Of a stretch of DNA of 64,000 nucleotides, positions 52,335-61,669 are shown piece by piece. Source of the stretch: Methanoregula boonei 6A8 (lineage in GTDB: Archaea > Halobacteriota > Methanomicrobia > Methanomicrobiales > Methanospirillaceae). The notes below the pieces were generated by a model. That model made no database searches. It was given only the letters and a program-made list of their open reading frames with translations, and was not told the DNA's origin. The translations under genes and the position numbers were made by a program. The stretch spans positions 2,294,001 to 2,358,000 of the forward strand of contig NC_009712.1 in assembly GCF_000017625.1 (NCBI RefSeq), read 5' to 3'. Position 1 is the stretch's first letter. Each line of letters starts with the position of its first letter.

Positions 52335-52907
52335 ATGGAGTTTATCGGCAGCAAAACGGAAAAAAATGTCCTTGCGGCATTTGCCGGGGAATCCCAGGCC
52401 AGGAACCGGTACAGCTATTTTGGCAAAGTGGCAAAAAACGAGGGGTACGAGCAGATCGCAGCGGTCTTTTTACAGACCGCCGAGGAGGAAAAAGAGCACG
52501 CGAAACTCTTCTTCTCGTTCCTCAAGGGAGGGATGGTGGAGATCACGGCCGCATATCCCGCCGGTGTGATCGGGACCACAAAAGCGAACCTGAAGGCGGC
52601 CGCTGACGGCGAGATGATGGAATGGGGGACACTCTACCCGACCTTTGCCGGGACAGCAAAAGACGAGGGATTTATCCCGATCGCAAACATTTTTCGGCAG
52701 GTGGCGGTGGTCGAGAAGTACCATGAACAGAGGTACAACCGGCTCCTTGCAAACCTCGAAAAAGGGATGGTCTTCAAACGCGATACTCCGGTGAAGTGGT
52801 ACTGCCGGGAGTGCGGGTACGTGTACGAAGGGACAACAGCTCCGGCAACATGCCCGGCCTGCGCCCACCCGCAGGCATATTTCGAAATCTACGCGGAGAA
52901 CTTTTAA
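52335..52907 (+). CDS. Rubrerythrin
   Basis: 190 residues from the ATG at 52335 (TGAGGAGAAA upstream). The ferritin-like diiron domain (about 1-140) has two EX2H-type sites (AEEEKEHAKLFF and VVEKYHEQRY); the C-terminal rubredoxin-like domain has CRECGYVYEG...CPACAHPQ with CX2C...CX2C. Peroxide-reducing protein of anaerobes. A TATA-like CATAATCTTAATTA lies near 52255. Single gene. Confidence 0.94.
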   Translation: MEFIGSKTEKNVLAAFAGESQARNRYSYFGKVAKNEGYEQIAAVFLQTAEEEKEHAKLFFSFLKGGMVEITAAYPAGVIGTTKANLKAAADGEMMEWGTLYPTFAGTAKDEGFIPIANIFRQVAVVEKYHEQRYNRLLANLEKGMVFKRDTPVKWYCRECGYVYEGTTAPATCPACAHPQAYFEIYAENF

Positions 52908-52959
52908 AAAACAGGGTATTGCCGGCGGGATCATTCCGCCGGCTATTTTTATCTCCCGT

Positions 52960-54756
52960 TTACTCTTTTACGATCCCGGCGAGCCTTCCCCGGAACTGGC
53001 TCATGTAGAGATCGTAATAGAACCCTTTCTTTTCCATGAGTTCGGCGTGTGTACCGCGTTCCACGATCCTTCCCTTATCGATGACCAGGATCTGGTCGGC
53101 ATGCCGAATCGTGGAGAGGCGGTGAGCGATGATAAACGATGTCTTGTCTTTCTGGAGGGTCAACAGCCCTTCCTGGATCAGCTTCTCGGTCCGGGTATCG
53201 ACATTACTGGTCGCCTCATCGAGGATGAGCATCCTCGGGTCGGCCACGATTGCCCGGGCAATGGTGAGCATCTGGCGCTGCCCCTGCGAGAGGTTCGTGC
53301 CACCGTCCACGAGTACCGTGTCGTAGCCTTTGGGCTGGCGGAGGATGAACTCGTGGGCATTGGCCTGCTTTGCTGCACGGATACATTCCTCATTCGTTGC
53401 ACCTTCCCGTGCGTATTTCAGGTTTGCCATAATCGTATCGGAGAAGAGGAATGGCTCCTGGAGCACCTGCGCGATCTGGACGCGAAGCGTGTCCTGCTGT
53501 ACTGACCGGATATCGGTCCCATCCACCCGGATTCCACCGCTCTCGATATCGTAATACCGGGTCAGGATGTTGATGATGGTACTCTTCCCGGCGCCGGTGG
53601 GTCCACAGAGGCCGAAAATCTGCCCGGGCGCTGCGTGAAACGTGTTGTCAGAGAGTACCCGCCGCCCTTTGATATACGAGAAGTCCACATGGTCAAACTC
53701 CACATCCCCGGTAACAGACGCCATGGCCGGCGCTTCGGGCAGATCAGCCACGACCGGCGTCTCATCCATGACCGCAAAGACGCGGGACATCCCTACAATC
53801 GCGTTGAGGATCTGGGCATACACCGAGAAGATCGTGGTAAAGGAATTTAAGAGCGAGAACGAGAAGCCGATGAATGCAATCAGGGTGCCGATCGCGGCCA
53901 TCCCGTTCATCACTAAGAGGCCGCCCACGACAAGGAGCGCTACTATGAGCACGGTGGTAAAGATCGATGAGATCTGCTGGCTGATGAGCGCGGAGAACTG
54001 GGCCTTTTCGCCGATTGCGGCCACCCGGGTGCTGAACGCGGAGAACCGCTCGGCGGCCTCTCCCTGCTGCCGGCTCGCGATCACGGTCTTTTCTCCCGAG
54101 AGCCACTCCTCCGCAAACCCGTTGAGATCGCCGGTCTTTTCCTGGAGCAGGGCAAACGCGGGCCCCGAGGTCTTGGTGAGCAGCCATGAGACCCAGACAA
54201 GGCCCAGCACCACGATGTAGGCAAGGACGGTGAATTCCACATTGACCCAGAGCATGACAATGCTTATGATCACGATTGTCATGATGGCCTGGCCGGTCTG
54301 GAGGGCTCCGATGCTGATGTACTGCTCGATCACCTGCGTGTCATTGGTGACCCGGCTCATCAGTTCGCCAATCGGGCGCCGGTCAAAGAAGTTAAGCGAA
54401 AGCGTCTGGATGTGGGAGACAAGGTCGCAGCGGAGGGAGTACAGCGCATCCTGCGCGATATCCGAGAGGAACTTCTGGGAGACGACCCCGACAAGCCAGG
54501 TAACCAGGGCCGCTGCGGTAAGGGCTGCGATCACTTCTTCGAGCGGGGCAAGCGGACCCGGGCCTGACGAGATCAGGGTGGTGGCTTCGCCCATCAGGAG
54601 CGAGAATGCGGCAGTGAGCAGGGCCGAAACCGCCATAAAGACGATCACGAGCGCGAGCCTGAACCGGTGCGGGGCCATGTACCGGAAGAAACGCCGCACG
54701 GTCGGGATCATCGGGGGGAGCTGGTCCGCGCCGGGAGACACCGTATCTGCGGTCAT
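52960..54756 (-). CDS. Heterodimeric ABC exporter, subunit with catalytic Walker B
   Basis: 598 residues: six membrane helices (about 30-320) then a nucleotide-binding domain. Walker A GPTGAGKST, Walker B LILDEATSN with catalytic Glu, switch His in IIAHRLST, but signature LSQGQ in place of LSGGQ. It overlaps the upstream half-transporter by 4 bases. The pair resembles LmrCD/TM287-288 multidrug exporters; substrate unknown. Confidence 0.92.
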   Translation of the reverse strand: MTADTVSPGADQLPPMIPTVRRFFRYMAPHRFRLALVIVFMAVSALLTAAFSLLMGEATTLISSGPGPLAPLEEVIAALTAAALVTWLVGVVSQKFLSDIAQDALYSLRCDLVSHIQTLSLNFFDRRPIGELMSRVTNDTQVIEQYISIGALQTGQAIMTIVIISIVMLWVNVEFTVLAYIVVLGLVWVSWLLTKTSGPAFALLQEKTGDLNGFAEEWLSGEKTVIASRQQGEAAERFSAFSTRVAAIGEKAQFSALISQQISSIFTTVLIVALLVVGGLLVMNGMAAIGTLIAFIGFSFSLLNSFTTIFSVYAQILNAIVGMSRVFAVMDETPVVADLPEAPAMASVTGDVEFDHVDFSYIKGRRVLSDNTFHAAPGQIFGLCGPTGAGKSTIINILTRYYDIESGGIRVDGTDIRSVQQDTLRVQIAQVLQEPFLFSDTIMANLKYAREGATNEECIRAAKQANAHEFILRQPKGYDTVLVDGGTNLSQGQRQMLTIARAIVADPRMLILDEATSNVDTRTEKLIQEGLLTLQKDKTSFIIAHRLSTIRHADQILVIDKGRIVERGTHAELMEKKGFYYDLYMSQFRGRLAGIVKE

Positions 54757-56528
54757 GATGTACCTCTCCCGACAATGCCCCGGCCCAGCTGCGAATCATA
54801 GATCTCTCGGTACTCCGGGCTTATTGCCAGCAGTTCCTCGTGGGTGCCCGAGGCAACGATCTTCCCGCTGTCAAGGAGGAGGATCCGGTCCGCAGCAATC
54901 ACCGTGCTAATCCTTTGCGCCACAAGGATCTTGGTAACACCGGCGAACCGCTGGTTGATCCGATCCTGGATCCGGGCCTCGGTTGCCACATCGCAGGCGC
55001 TCGTGCTGTCGTCAAGGATGAGGATCTTCGGTTTTGCCGCAAGGGTCCGGGCTATGGCCAGGCGCTGGCGCTGGCCGCCCGAGAAATTTGCCCCGTGCCG
55101 GGACACGGCATCATCGTATCCCCGGGGAATATTGGTGATAAACCCTGCGGCATCGGCATCCTCGGCAGCGGCGACCATGTTCGCATCCGATCGGTCATCT
55201 GCGCCAAAAAGGATGTTCTCCCGGATCGTACCGAAGAAGAGGTTGGGCTGCTGGAGGCAGATGGCAACGGTCCGGCGCAGCGTGTCCTGGGGGATCTGCC
55301 TGATGTCGGTGCCATCCAGGGTAATCCTGCCGTCTGTGACATCGTAAAACCGGGGAAGGAGATGGATGAGCGTGGACTTTCCCGAACCGGTGGCACCAAG
55401 GATCCCTATCGTCTCTCCCGGTTCTGCCACAACAGAGATATCGCGGAGCACAAGCGGCCCGGGTGTACCCTCCGGGGTCCGGTATCCGAACGACACATGG
55501 TCGAAGACCACCCGGCCTTTTACGGACGAGGGGTCAAAAGCCGCAGGTTTTGCCGGGTCGTTCACCTCCGCTTTTGTGTCCAGCAGTTCGTAGATCCGGT
55601 CAAACGACGGCCGTGAGGCAGAGATTGCCGGGAGCACGGTGCCGAGGATCATAAACGGCATTATCAGGAGGAAGAGGTACTGGATCGAAGCGATCACCTC
55701 GCCGATCGAAAATCCCGTGCCCGAGAGCACACTGGTGCCGCCGATAAAAAAGATCGCGGCAAGCCCGAGGTTTACCACGAGCAGCATGGTCGGGATGAGG
55801 ATGGCAATCGAGGTCTGGGCGCGGAGCGACGACCCTCTTACCTCCCCGGCAACCCGGGAGAACCGGTCGTTTTCCAGCCGCTGGCGCACAAACGCCTTGA
55901 CCACCCGGACGCCGGCAAGGTTTTCCTGGAGCCGGCCGTTCATGGCATCGTATTTCTCCTGGCGCACTGCAAAGACCGGCAGCACGAACCGGAGGTAGGC
56001 TGTAAGGAGGATCGTAAAAACAACCAGGAGGACGACCATGAGGCCGATAAGGGCCGGGGTGTAGAACGCAATGAGCAGGATGGTGATAATGAGCATGACC
56101 GGGACGAGAGGGAGGTTGAGGATTCCCTGCTGGATCGCGATCTTGACGTTCTGGATATCGTTTGTCAGCCGTACGAGAAGATCGCTCGGACGCATCCGGT
56201 CGATATTCCCAAACGAGAGCTCCTGGATATGGCGGTACGATTCGGTCCGGAGGTAATTGGCAGTCCGCTCGGAGAACTTGACTGCGATCAGGGTGTTTGC
56301 CACCTGGCAGCCCGCGGCCACCATGGTGAGCACGAGCATGTACCCCCCGTAATGGATGACCACACCCAGGTTATTGCCAAGGATCCCCTGATTAATGAGG
56401 GCCTGCGAGAGCAGGGGGATGGCAAGCGTGCACAGTGCCCCCGCAATCGTCAGGACAAGGGAGAGGACGAGCCATTTCCGGTAACCGTTCCATACTGTCA
56501 GGATACGCCGATGCCAGTCTGCCGCCAT
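54753..56528 (-). CDS. Heterodimeric ABC exporter, subunit with degenerate ATPase site
   Basis: 591 residues: six membrane helices and an ATPase domain. Walker A GATGSGKST and signature FSGGQ are normal, but the residue after Walker B is Asp (ILILDDSTS) and the H-loop has Gln (LVAQRISTV). With the partner's LSQGQ these changes fall in the same composite site, the hallmark of asymmetric exporters in which one site hydrolyses ATP and the other only binds it. First of the two-gene operon. Confidence 0.92.
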   Translation of the reverse strand: MAADWHRRILTVWNGYRKWLVLSLVLTIAGALCTLAIPLLSQALINQGILGNNLGVVIHYGGYMLVLTMVAAGCQVANTLIAVKFSERTANYLRTESYRHIQELSFGNIDRMRPSDLLVRLTNDIQNVKIAIQQGILNLPLVPVMLIITILLIAFYTPALIGLMVVLLVVFTILLTAYLRFVLPVFAVRQEKYDAMNGRLQENLAGVRVVKAFVRQRLENDRFSRVAGEVRGSSLRAQTSIAILIPTMLLVVNLGLAAIFFIGGTSVLSGTGFSIGEVIASIQYLFLLIMPFMILGTVLPAISASRPSFDRIYELLDTKAEVNDPAKPAAFDPSSVKGRVVFDHVSFGYRTPEGTPGPLVLRDISVVAEPGETIGILGATGSGKSTLIHLLPRFYDVTDGRITLDGTDIRQIPQDTLRRTVAICLQQPNLFFGTIRENILFGADDRSDANMVAAAEDADAAGFITNIPRGYDDAVSRHGANFSGGQRQRLAIARTLAAKPKILILDDSTSACDVATEARIQDRINQRFAGVTKILVAQRISTVIAADRILLLDSGKIVASGTHEELLAISPEYREIYDSQLGRGIVGRGTS

Positions 56529-56658
56529 GATCTTTTCCGTATTACTGTACTTGAACGATGCTGTCCAACCTTGTTAAAGATTCCGGGACAGGATGCAACA
56601 GGAAGGCAGCGGTTGAATTATCCGGGAAAAAAGCATTAAAATGAGTGAAAAGGGGGGC

Positions 56659-57324
56659 TTATATCCAGCCCATCCGCACCCACCGTTCGAACTCATCAGG
56701 GCGGAAGTCCCGGTTCTCTTCTACGATCGTTTTGAAGTACGCCCGGTTTCCCTCGATCTCGGTTTCCTGCCCCGGATCGGAATAACCGTTCCGGACCGCA
56801 TCCGCGAGTTTTTTCCCGAGGGCCCGGGCGGCAGGTTCTGCCGCATCTACCGCTTCCGGTCCTCCCCCGGTCGCAACGCTCATGCCCCCGACTGATATAA
56901 CGCCAAGATAATTGAGGACATGGTTGAGATACGCGACCACCTCATCGCCACCGGATTCTCCCGTGGTCGCTACCGCACAACCGTATTTCCCGGCACACTG
57001 CTGGTAATGGATCGCATCTGCCAGCCGGTCGAAAAAGACCTTCATCTGGCCGGTGACATTATCGATATACACCGGCGAGCCAAGGATCAGGGCGTCGGCT
57101 TCGTTTATCCGGGCGAGGAGCTCCGGCATATCGTCGTCGTTGACGCAGATACCATTGAGAGTGCATGCTTCGCAAGCCGTGCAGGGAAGGATCCGATAGT
57201 CGGCAAGGTCGATCATCTCTGTTTCTGCACCGGACTCTGCTGAACCGGCAAGGACAAAACCGGCAAGCTGCCGGGTCATGCTCCGGGTTGTACGCGGGCT
57301 TCCGTGGATGGCAAGGATCTTCAT
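56659..57324 (-). CDS. Iron-sulfur flavoprotein (Isf family), second copy
   Basis: 221 residues. FMN-binding KILAIHGSPRTTRSMT and Isf motif CX2CX2CX5C at C48, C51, C54 and C60. Similar to the protein at 35641-36315 throughout, ending FDRLADAIHYQQCAGKYGCA and RMGWI-type tail. Electron transfer from ferredoxin to oxidants is the known family role. It follows a methyltransferase gene by 66 bases. Confidence 0.88.
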   Translation of the reverse strand: MKILAIHGSPRTTRSMTRQLAGFVLAGSAESGAETEMIDLADYRILPCTACEACTLNGICVNDDDMPELLARINEADALILGSPVYIDNVTGQMKVFFDRLADAIHYQQCAGKYGCAVATTGESGGDEVVAYLNHVLNYLGVISVGGMSVATGGGPEAVDAAEPAARALGKKLADAVRNGYSDPGQETEIEGNRAYFKTIVEENRDFRPDEFERWVRMGWI

Positions 57325-57390
57325 AAATGGTTCCTGAAGTACCGTAGGATGCCCGGGGTTATGAGTGTCTTCCCGTAGTGGGAGCGTACG

Positions 57391-58140
57391 TTACGGATTT
57401 TTGTGCCTTGTGGCGCAGAACTCAAAGACACACTTTTTGTCGCCAAGGCGGTGGGCCTCGTGGGGTTTTGCAACGATGGCCGGTTCTGCAAACCCGGCTG
57501 CCGTGATGTGCCGGATAATATCGGAACGGGGAGAGACCCGGGGCGGCCCGTGCTCATCCGGGCCACAGGCATTGCCATCCTCGATCCCGAGCGTAGAACC
57601 AAAGAGGATACCACCCGGCCGGAGTGCCCTATACGCGTTTGCCAGGTACTCGTCGAGCTCGGCATCATCGGCAATCACGTGGATGACGGACCCGGAATAG
57701 ACTGTATCAAACTGCTCCTTCCTGAAGGGAAATGTATCGTTTACCACGAAAAGATCCCGTAATGCGTCCCGGTCGCGGTACAGGTCAAAACCGAGATCGA
57801 TGCTCTCCCATGAAAGGTCAAAACCGGTGATCCGGTCCCGCGGGAACCCGTCCCGGAGGATCTGCCGGATATTGTCGCCGGTTCCGCAGCCGTAATCGAG
57901 GAGCGGGCCGGGCCGTTGCAAAGCCTCTCCGTAATAAAAATGGCTGCGGATCCGGGGTTCACCAAGGATGGTTAAGATGTGAGGGTAAGGCACGCTGTCC
58001 TTTTCGTACTTGAGGACAAGCGACTCGTAGTAATGGTCCGGGTACGTTACACCTAGCGCCCTAACATGGTGCATGGCGGCGGCAATTTCGCCTTCGAGAG
58101 TCTTCCCATCCCGGAAGCTGCGGGAATGTGGTGCGGGCAT
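57391..58140 (-). CDS. Class I SAM-dependent methyltransferase
   Basis: 249 residues. Motif I LLDYGCGTGDNIRQILRDGF, GFDLSWESI, and post-motifs DTVYSGSVIHVIADDAE and LRPGGILFGSTLG. The N-terminal part (about 1-80) resembles methyltransferase domains with a small helical cap. Substrate unknown. Upstream of the second isf gene, same strand. Confidence 0.84.
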   Translation of the reverse strand: MPAPHSRSFRDGKTLEGEIAAAMHHVRALGVTYPDHYYESLVLKYEKDSVPYPHILTILGEPRIRSHFYYGEALQRPGPLLDYGCGTGDNIRQILRDGFPRDRITGFDLSWESIDLGFDLYRDRDALRDLFVVNDTFPFRKEQFDTVYSGSVIHVIADDAELDEYLANAYRALRPGGILFGSTLGIEDGNACGPDEHGPPRVSPRSDIIRHITAAGFAEPAIVAKPHEAHRLGDKKCVFEFCATRHKNP

Positions 58141-58213
58141 ACGTGAAAGAGGTGTATGATATGTTTTCCATTTCAGGCTTTGGAATGTGGCGGCAGGGGC
58201 AATGTGCGGACCG

Positions 58214-58801
58214 TTACTCCACGTCCGGCAAATTTTTGCGTACGTCGATATAGTCCGTATACTCCGAGAGCAGGCGGACCACCTCAGGAAGCGGGTCGGA
58301 GAAGATCCCGGTCAGGTCGGATTCGCCCGGTTCTTTTGGGACAAACGCAAGATGCTCTTTTGGGGGGATAAACTCTGCATGCACATCGGCCCGGTTGCCC
58401 CGTGCATCCGCCCGGTACCAGCCGTACTTTTCGAGCCAGACAGCATTGAGGCCGTGGAGATAGAATGCCGGGCCGATCTCCGCATGGTTTTTCAACCGCT
58501 GGTAGCAGAGCCCGGCAGGGATGGCGTTTGCCCGGAGCAGGGCAGCCAGAAGGTGGCTTTTTGCAAAACAATAGCCGGTGGTATGCTCCAGGACCTGCGA
58601 TGCAGAGAGTGTAACCGGGTTTGCCTTGTAATCCCAGCTGTGCCGGATCTCGTCACGGACAAAGGTGAAGCAGGTCCGGGCGATCTCCACGTCTCCCGTG
58701 CAGCCTTCAGCAAGGGCCAGCGCCTTTTTTCTCACGGCCGGGTGATCATGGTCGATAACGGGAGTCACCCGCAGGAACTCTTCGTGGCCGGAATGTTTCA
58801 T
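58214..58801 (-). CDS. Transglutaminase-like (cysteine protease fold) protein
   Basis: 195 residues. The triad of the transglutaminase/NAGK-type core is visible: C78 in TTGYCFAKSHLLAALLRANA, H116 in FYLHGLNAVWLEKYGW and D132 in YRADARGN. No signal peptide. Archaeal members are thought to be peptidases or isopeptidases; substrate unknown. Confidence 0.82.
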   Translation of the reverse strand: MKHSGHEEFLRVTPVIDHDHPAVRKKALALAEGCTGDVEIARTCFTFVRDEIRHSWDYKANPVTLSASQVLEHTTGYCFAKSHLLAALLRANAIPAGLCYQRLKNHAEIGPAFYLHGLNAVWLEKYGWYRADARGNRADVHAEFIPPKEHLAFVPKEPGESDLTGIFSDPLPEVVRLLSEYTDYIDVRKNLPDVE

Positions 58802-58849
58802 AGCAAAACGTATGGGATCGTGGAGAGTAAAAGAGAGGCGGTGGCCGGG

Positions 58850-59896
58850 TCAGCAGAAATCCTCGGTAATGTACACCTTGTCGTCCGCTGCAACCGCCAC
58901 GCCCACTCCTTCACTGTCATAAGTTGCAGTAAGGATATTTTTCCGGTGCCCCGGGCTGTTCATCCAGCCGGTAACGGTGGACTGCGCGATCTCCTCCGGG
59001 GTGCTCCATGCGTAAGAATAAACGCCGTTTGTATCGGTCACCAAGGTGTAGAGGTTATTCTGGAAGATGTTCTCCGCAATCCCGTAGGTATAGTACGAGC
59101 CATAATTCTTGACGCAATAGATCCCGCTCGCGTTCCCCCGGGCAGTCGGGTCTTCCCCGGCCGGGTCAATGTGCGAGAAATAATTGTTCGTGGCCATGTC
59201 CGTGCTGTGGTTGAGCGCGAGTGCGGCAAGCGCCGGGTCGTACGAGAGTGCAGCAAGCCCGTTTTGTGCCCGCTGTTCGTTAATGAGATCGTGGATCCGG
59301 CTGGCGAGCGACGAACCCTGGACCGGGTTTGGGTCATCGGAGACCCGGGCAGTCACCAGGGGAAACGGGGGGGTGGCAGTTGCCGTTGCAATCGTCTCTG
59401 ACGGTATGGCCGGAGCAGGAGAAAGTGTTGGCGTTGCGGCTGATGTGGAAACTACCGTCACCAGCGGGGTGGTGTTGGGCGTTATTGTGGTCAGGGCAAG
59501 AGTAGTCGTGGCCGCAGGAAGAGCAGGAGACGGTGTTGAGGAGAGAGTCACGTTCTCACCTGCCTGCTGGAGACATCCGCCCATGAGGACAAAGACGATG
59601 ATGAGAAGGACAATCACCGCGAGTACAACCGCAATCCGGAAGTACGGGTGCTTCCAGAACGGGACGCGCCCGGGTTTTTTGTCCGCGGGCTTTGCTGCGT
59701 ACCCACCGCCGTACGCGCTCGTGCCTCCGGCCCCGTACCGGATGCCAACACCCGGCGCCGGGGTCTTTTTCCACACCGCAAGCCCGGCACAATCGTGGTT
59801 GGGCGGGAGCCGGTGCTCGTCACAGAAATTTTTCCCGCAGTACTGGCAGTGGAACGGGAGCGAAACATTCTTTCCGCAAAAGTCACAGCGCGGCAT
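58850..59896 (-). CDS. AN1-type zinc finger - membrane anchor - CAP domain protein
   Basis: 348 residues. An AN1-like zinc finger (about 1-40) has CDFCGKN, CQYCGKNFCDEH and HDC. A basic Gly/Tyr linker and one membrane helix (about 75-98, FRIAVVLAVIVLLIIVFVLM) follow. Then a long Ser/Thr/Pro-rich spacer (about 105-185), and an extracellular CAP/SCP domain with INEQRAQNGLAALSYDPALA, MATNNYFSHIDPAGE and VTGWMNSPGHRKNIL. The ends should lie on opposite sides of the membrane, an unusual fusion. Function unknown. Confidence 0.85.
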   Translation of the reverse strand: MPRCDFCGKNVSLPFHCQYCGKNFCDEHRLPPNHDCAGLAVWKKTPAPGVGIRYGAGGTSAYGGGYAAKPADKKPGRVPFWKHPYFRIAVVLAVIVLLIIVFVLMGGCLQQAGENVTLSSTPSPALPAATTTLALTTITPNTTPLVTVVSTSAATPTLSPAPAIPSETIATATATPPFPLVTARVSDDPNPVQGSSLASRIHDLINEQRAQNGLAALSYDPALAALALNHSTDMATNNYFSHIDPAGEDPTARGNASGIYCVKNYGSYYTYGIAENIFQNNLYTLVTDTNGVYSYAWSTPEEIAQSTVTGWMNSPGHRKNILTATYDSEGVGVAVAADDKVYITEDFC

Positions 59897-60499
59897 TGCT
59901 CTTTCTCTCTCTTTCCCAGTATGTCATAAGGGCTCCGGTAGGGAGATAAATCGGGGGGACCGGACCTACCCTTTTCCCAATTCCCTTCTCCGACGGAGAG
60001 TGGCTGGAGACGGATCCACGCCCGGACGGTTCCAGCGGACAGGGTGCCAACACATTCCACGATTATTTGTTTAAACCGTTATTTTCTCAAAATAGTCGTT
60101 TTAATCAGGATTAGACCGTGCAATTTAGCGGCGTTTTTTTCGCCGCGAAAAAGGAAACGAGGGATTGGCATGGCACCCCCCGGAAAGGGGCAGGAAACGC
60201 GGTTATTGGCCGAAAATAACAAGGGTTGCCGGACAGGAAAACCGGGACCGGTTTTTCCTCAGAAATTCCACGATCTGTTAGTAGAGGGGGGCCTGTGTCA
60301 CAAAGAGAGGCACCCGGGAGCGTGAGATCCCCTCATTTATGGCTTTTCAATCGTGAGGCCAATGTAATTACGAGGTGGGGGTCCCGGCCACGTCCCCTCT
60401 CCATGCCGTGCGGGGCTGGACTCGTGATGCACCCTGCGTAAAGCGGAGATAACCGGGGGAGAGTTTCACGTATGAAAAAATTGCCGGGGTTTTTTTTCT
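59897..60499. other. 603-base non-coding region with a chain of hairpins
   Basis: No gene is supported. Hairpins: CTCCG-A-CGGAG near 59987; GCGGCG/CGCCGC at 60128-60133/60141-60146 with a T7 loop; GTTATT/AATAAC at 60202-60207/60215-60220; and AGGAAAACCGG with CCGGTTTTTCCT at 60235-60259. AT-rich DNA at 60060-60125 (TTTGTTTAAACCG and TTTTAATCAGG) could be a promoter. The far end carries the terminator of the nitroreductase gene (GGGGTTTTTTTTCTTT, read from the minus strand as A-rich). Confidence 0.45.
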
Positions 60500-61099
60500 T
60501 TAAAACAGGATCTCTTCTCTTTTGTACCGGATCTTAGGTGCAGGCTTGTCAGCCGCATACCCGATCGGACAGAGCATCACCGGGGTGAGGTGCGCCGGGA
60601 TGTTGAGGATCCGCGAATATCCCTTCGGGTCAAACCCACCCATCGGGCAGGAATCAAAGCCCAGCGACTTTGCGCCATTGAGCGCGTTCCCGAGCGCAAG
60701 GTACGTCTGCGCCTGCGACCACGCGGCCCGCTGCTCATCAGTCATGCTTTTCGCAAACATCGCCGCCATCCCGGTCACCCTTCCGGTAATGTCATCGGGA
60801 ACATGGTTCTTTTTCATAAGCGCCCCAAGCCGTTTTACCAGGGAATCATAATCGGAGGCGGCGCAGAATACAAGAAGGTGCGAACAGGTTGTCACCTGCT
60901 CCTGGTTGTTCGAGACCTTCAAAAGTTCTTCTTTTGTTTTCTGGTCGGTTACGATCTTAATCTTCCAGGGCTGGAGATTCAGGGCCGATGGCGCAAACCG
61001 CACAAGGTCAATGAGTTCCTCTACCTTTTTTTCGGGGATCTTCTTTTTGTCAAACTTCTTTGTCGCATACCGCTGCATGACACAATCTGCTAACTGCAT
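60500..61099 (-). CDS. Nitroreductase-family flavoprotein
   Basis: 199 residues from the ATG at 61099 (GGTGAGAAG upstream); a GTG 12 codons earlier is less likely. FMN-binding features: QRYATKKFDKKKIPEKKVEE, RFAPSALNLQPWKIKIV and GFDSCPMGGFDP. NAD(P)H-dependent reduction of nitroaromatics, quinones or flavin-type substrates in this family; here the partner is unknown. Cytoplasmic, single gene. Confidence 0.9.
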   Translation of the reverse strand: MQLADCVMQRYATKKFDKKKIPEKKVEELIDLVRFAPSALNLQPWKIKIVTDQKTKEELLKVSNNQEQVTTCSHLLVFCAASDYDSLVKRLGALMKKNHVPDDITGRVTGMAAMFAKSMTDEQRAAWSQAQTYLALGNALNGAKSLGFDSCPMGGFDPKGYSRILNIPAHLTPVMLCPIGYAADKPAPKIRYKREEILF

Positions 61100-61245
61100 T
61101 CTTCTCACCACGGTTTTCCTGATCGTTTCCTTCACGGTCCGGGTGTAATACGTTTCTCCCTAGTGTGCCCACAGGATCTTTTGTGAAAAAAGGGTGCCAG
61201 CCGGGGAATTGCCTTATCCCTTCCGGCGCCTGAATATTCCAGCAT

Positions 61246-61626
61246 ATGGGACGTTATAACCGGGGAGATGTTATCCTTGCCCCGGTACCGTTTGCAGAGC
61301 AGCACGGGAAAAAGACCCGGCCTGCCGTAGTCCTGTCCGCACCGGAGGAGGGCGATCTCCTCATCTGCCCGGTCAGCAGCAGGCCACCTTCCGATACCCC
61401 GTGCGTCCCTATCGGGCTTGACGATTTTGCCATTGGGGGCCTTGATCTTTTTACCGAGAGTTATGTCCTGACTGCAAAAGCCGGTACGCTCCCGGTCCGG
61501 GACGTAATTGCGCTCAAGGGCCGGCTTGTGGCTGAAGCGGTGGATACCATTGGCGCTCAGGTGCGGGCTCCAGGGGAACTGTTCCCGCAGGACTTCCCGC
61601 GCAGAAGATCGCGTTCCCGCCGCTGA
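61246..61626 (+). CDS. MazF/PemK-family toxin-like protein, apparently without antitoxin
   Basis: 126 residues: RGDVILAPVPFAEQHGKKTR, PAVVLSAPEEGDLLICPVSS and ESYVLTAKAGTLPVRDVIAL match the MazF/PemK beta-barrel RNase fold. No antitoxin-like gene lies in the 146 bases upstream or immediately downstream. It ends in an Arg-rich tail, DFPRRRSRSRR. It may be a solitary toxin, a domesticated RNase, or have its antitoxin elsewhere. Confidence 0.8.
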   Translation: MGRYNRGDVILAPVPFAEQHGKKTRPAVVLSAPEEGDLLICPVSSRPPSDTPCVPIGLDDFAIGGLDLFTESYVLTAKAGTLPVRDVIALKGRLVAEAVDTIGAQVRAPGELFPQDFPRRRSRSRR

Positions 61627-61669
61627 AACGACGCGGAAGTTCCCACTCCTCTCCAAAAAAAGTTTCCGG

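Noticed and set aside
59987-59997. CTCCG-A-CGGAG as a terminator
   Set aside because: The loop is too short to form as RNA and no T tract follows.
60044-60325. 93-codon plus-strand frame in the hairpin region
   Set aside because: No Shine-Dalgarno, mixed codon use and no recognisable protein; the hairpins explain the region better.
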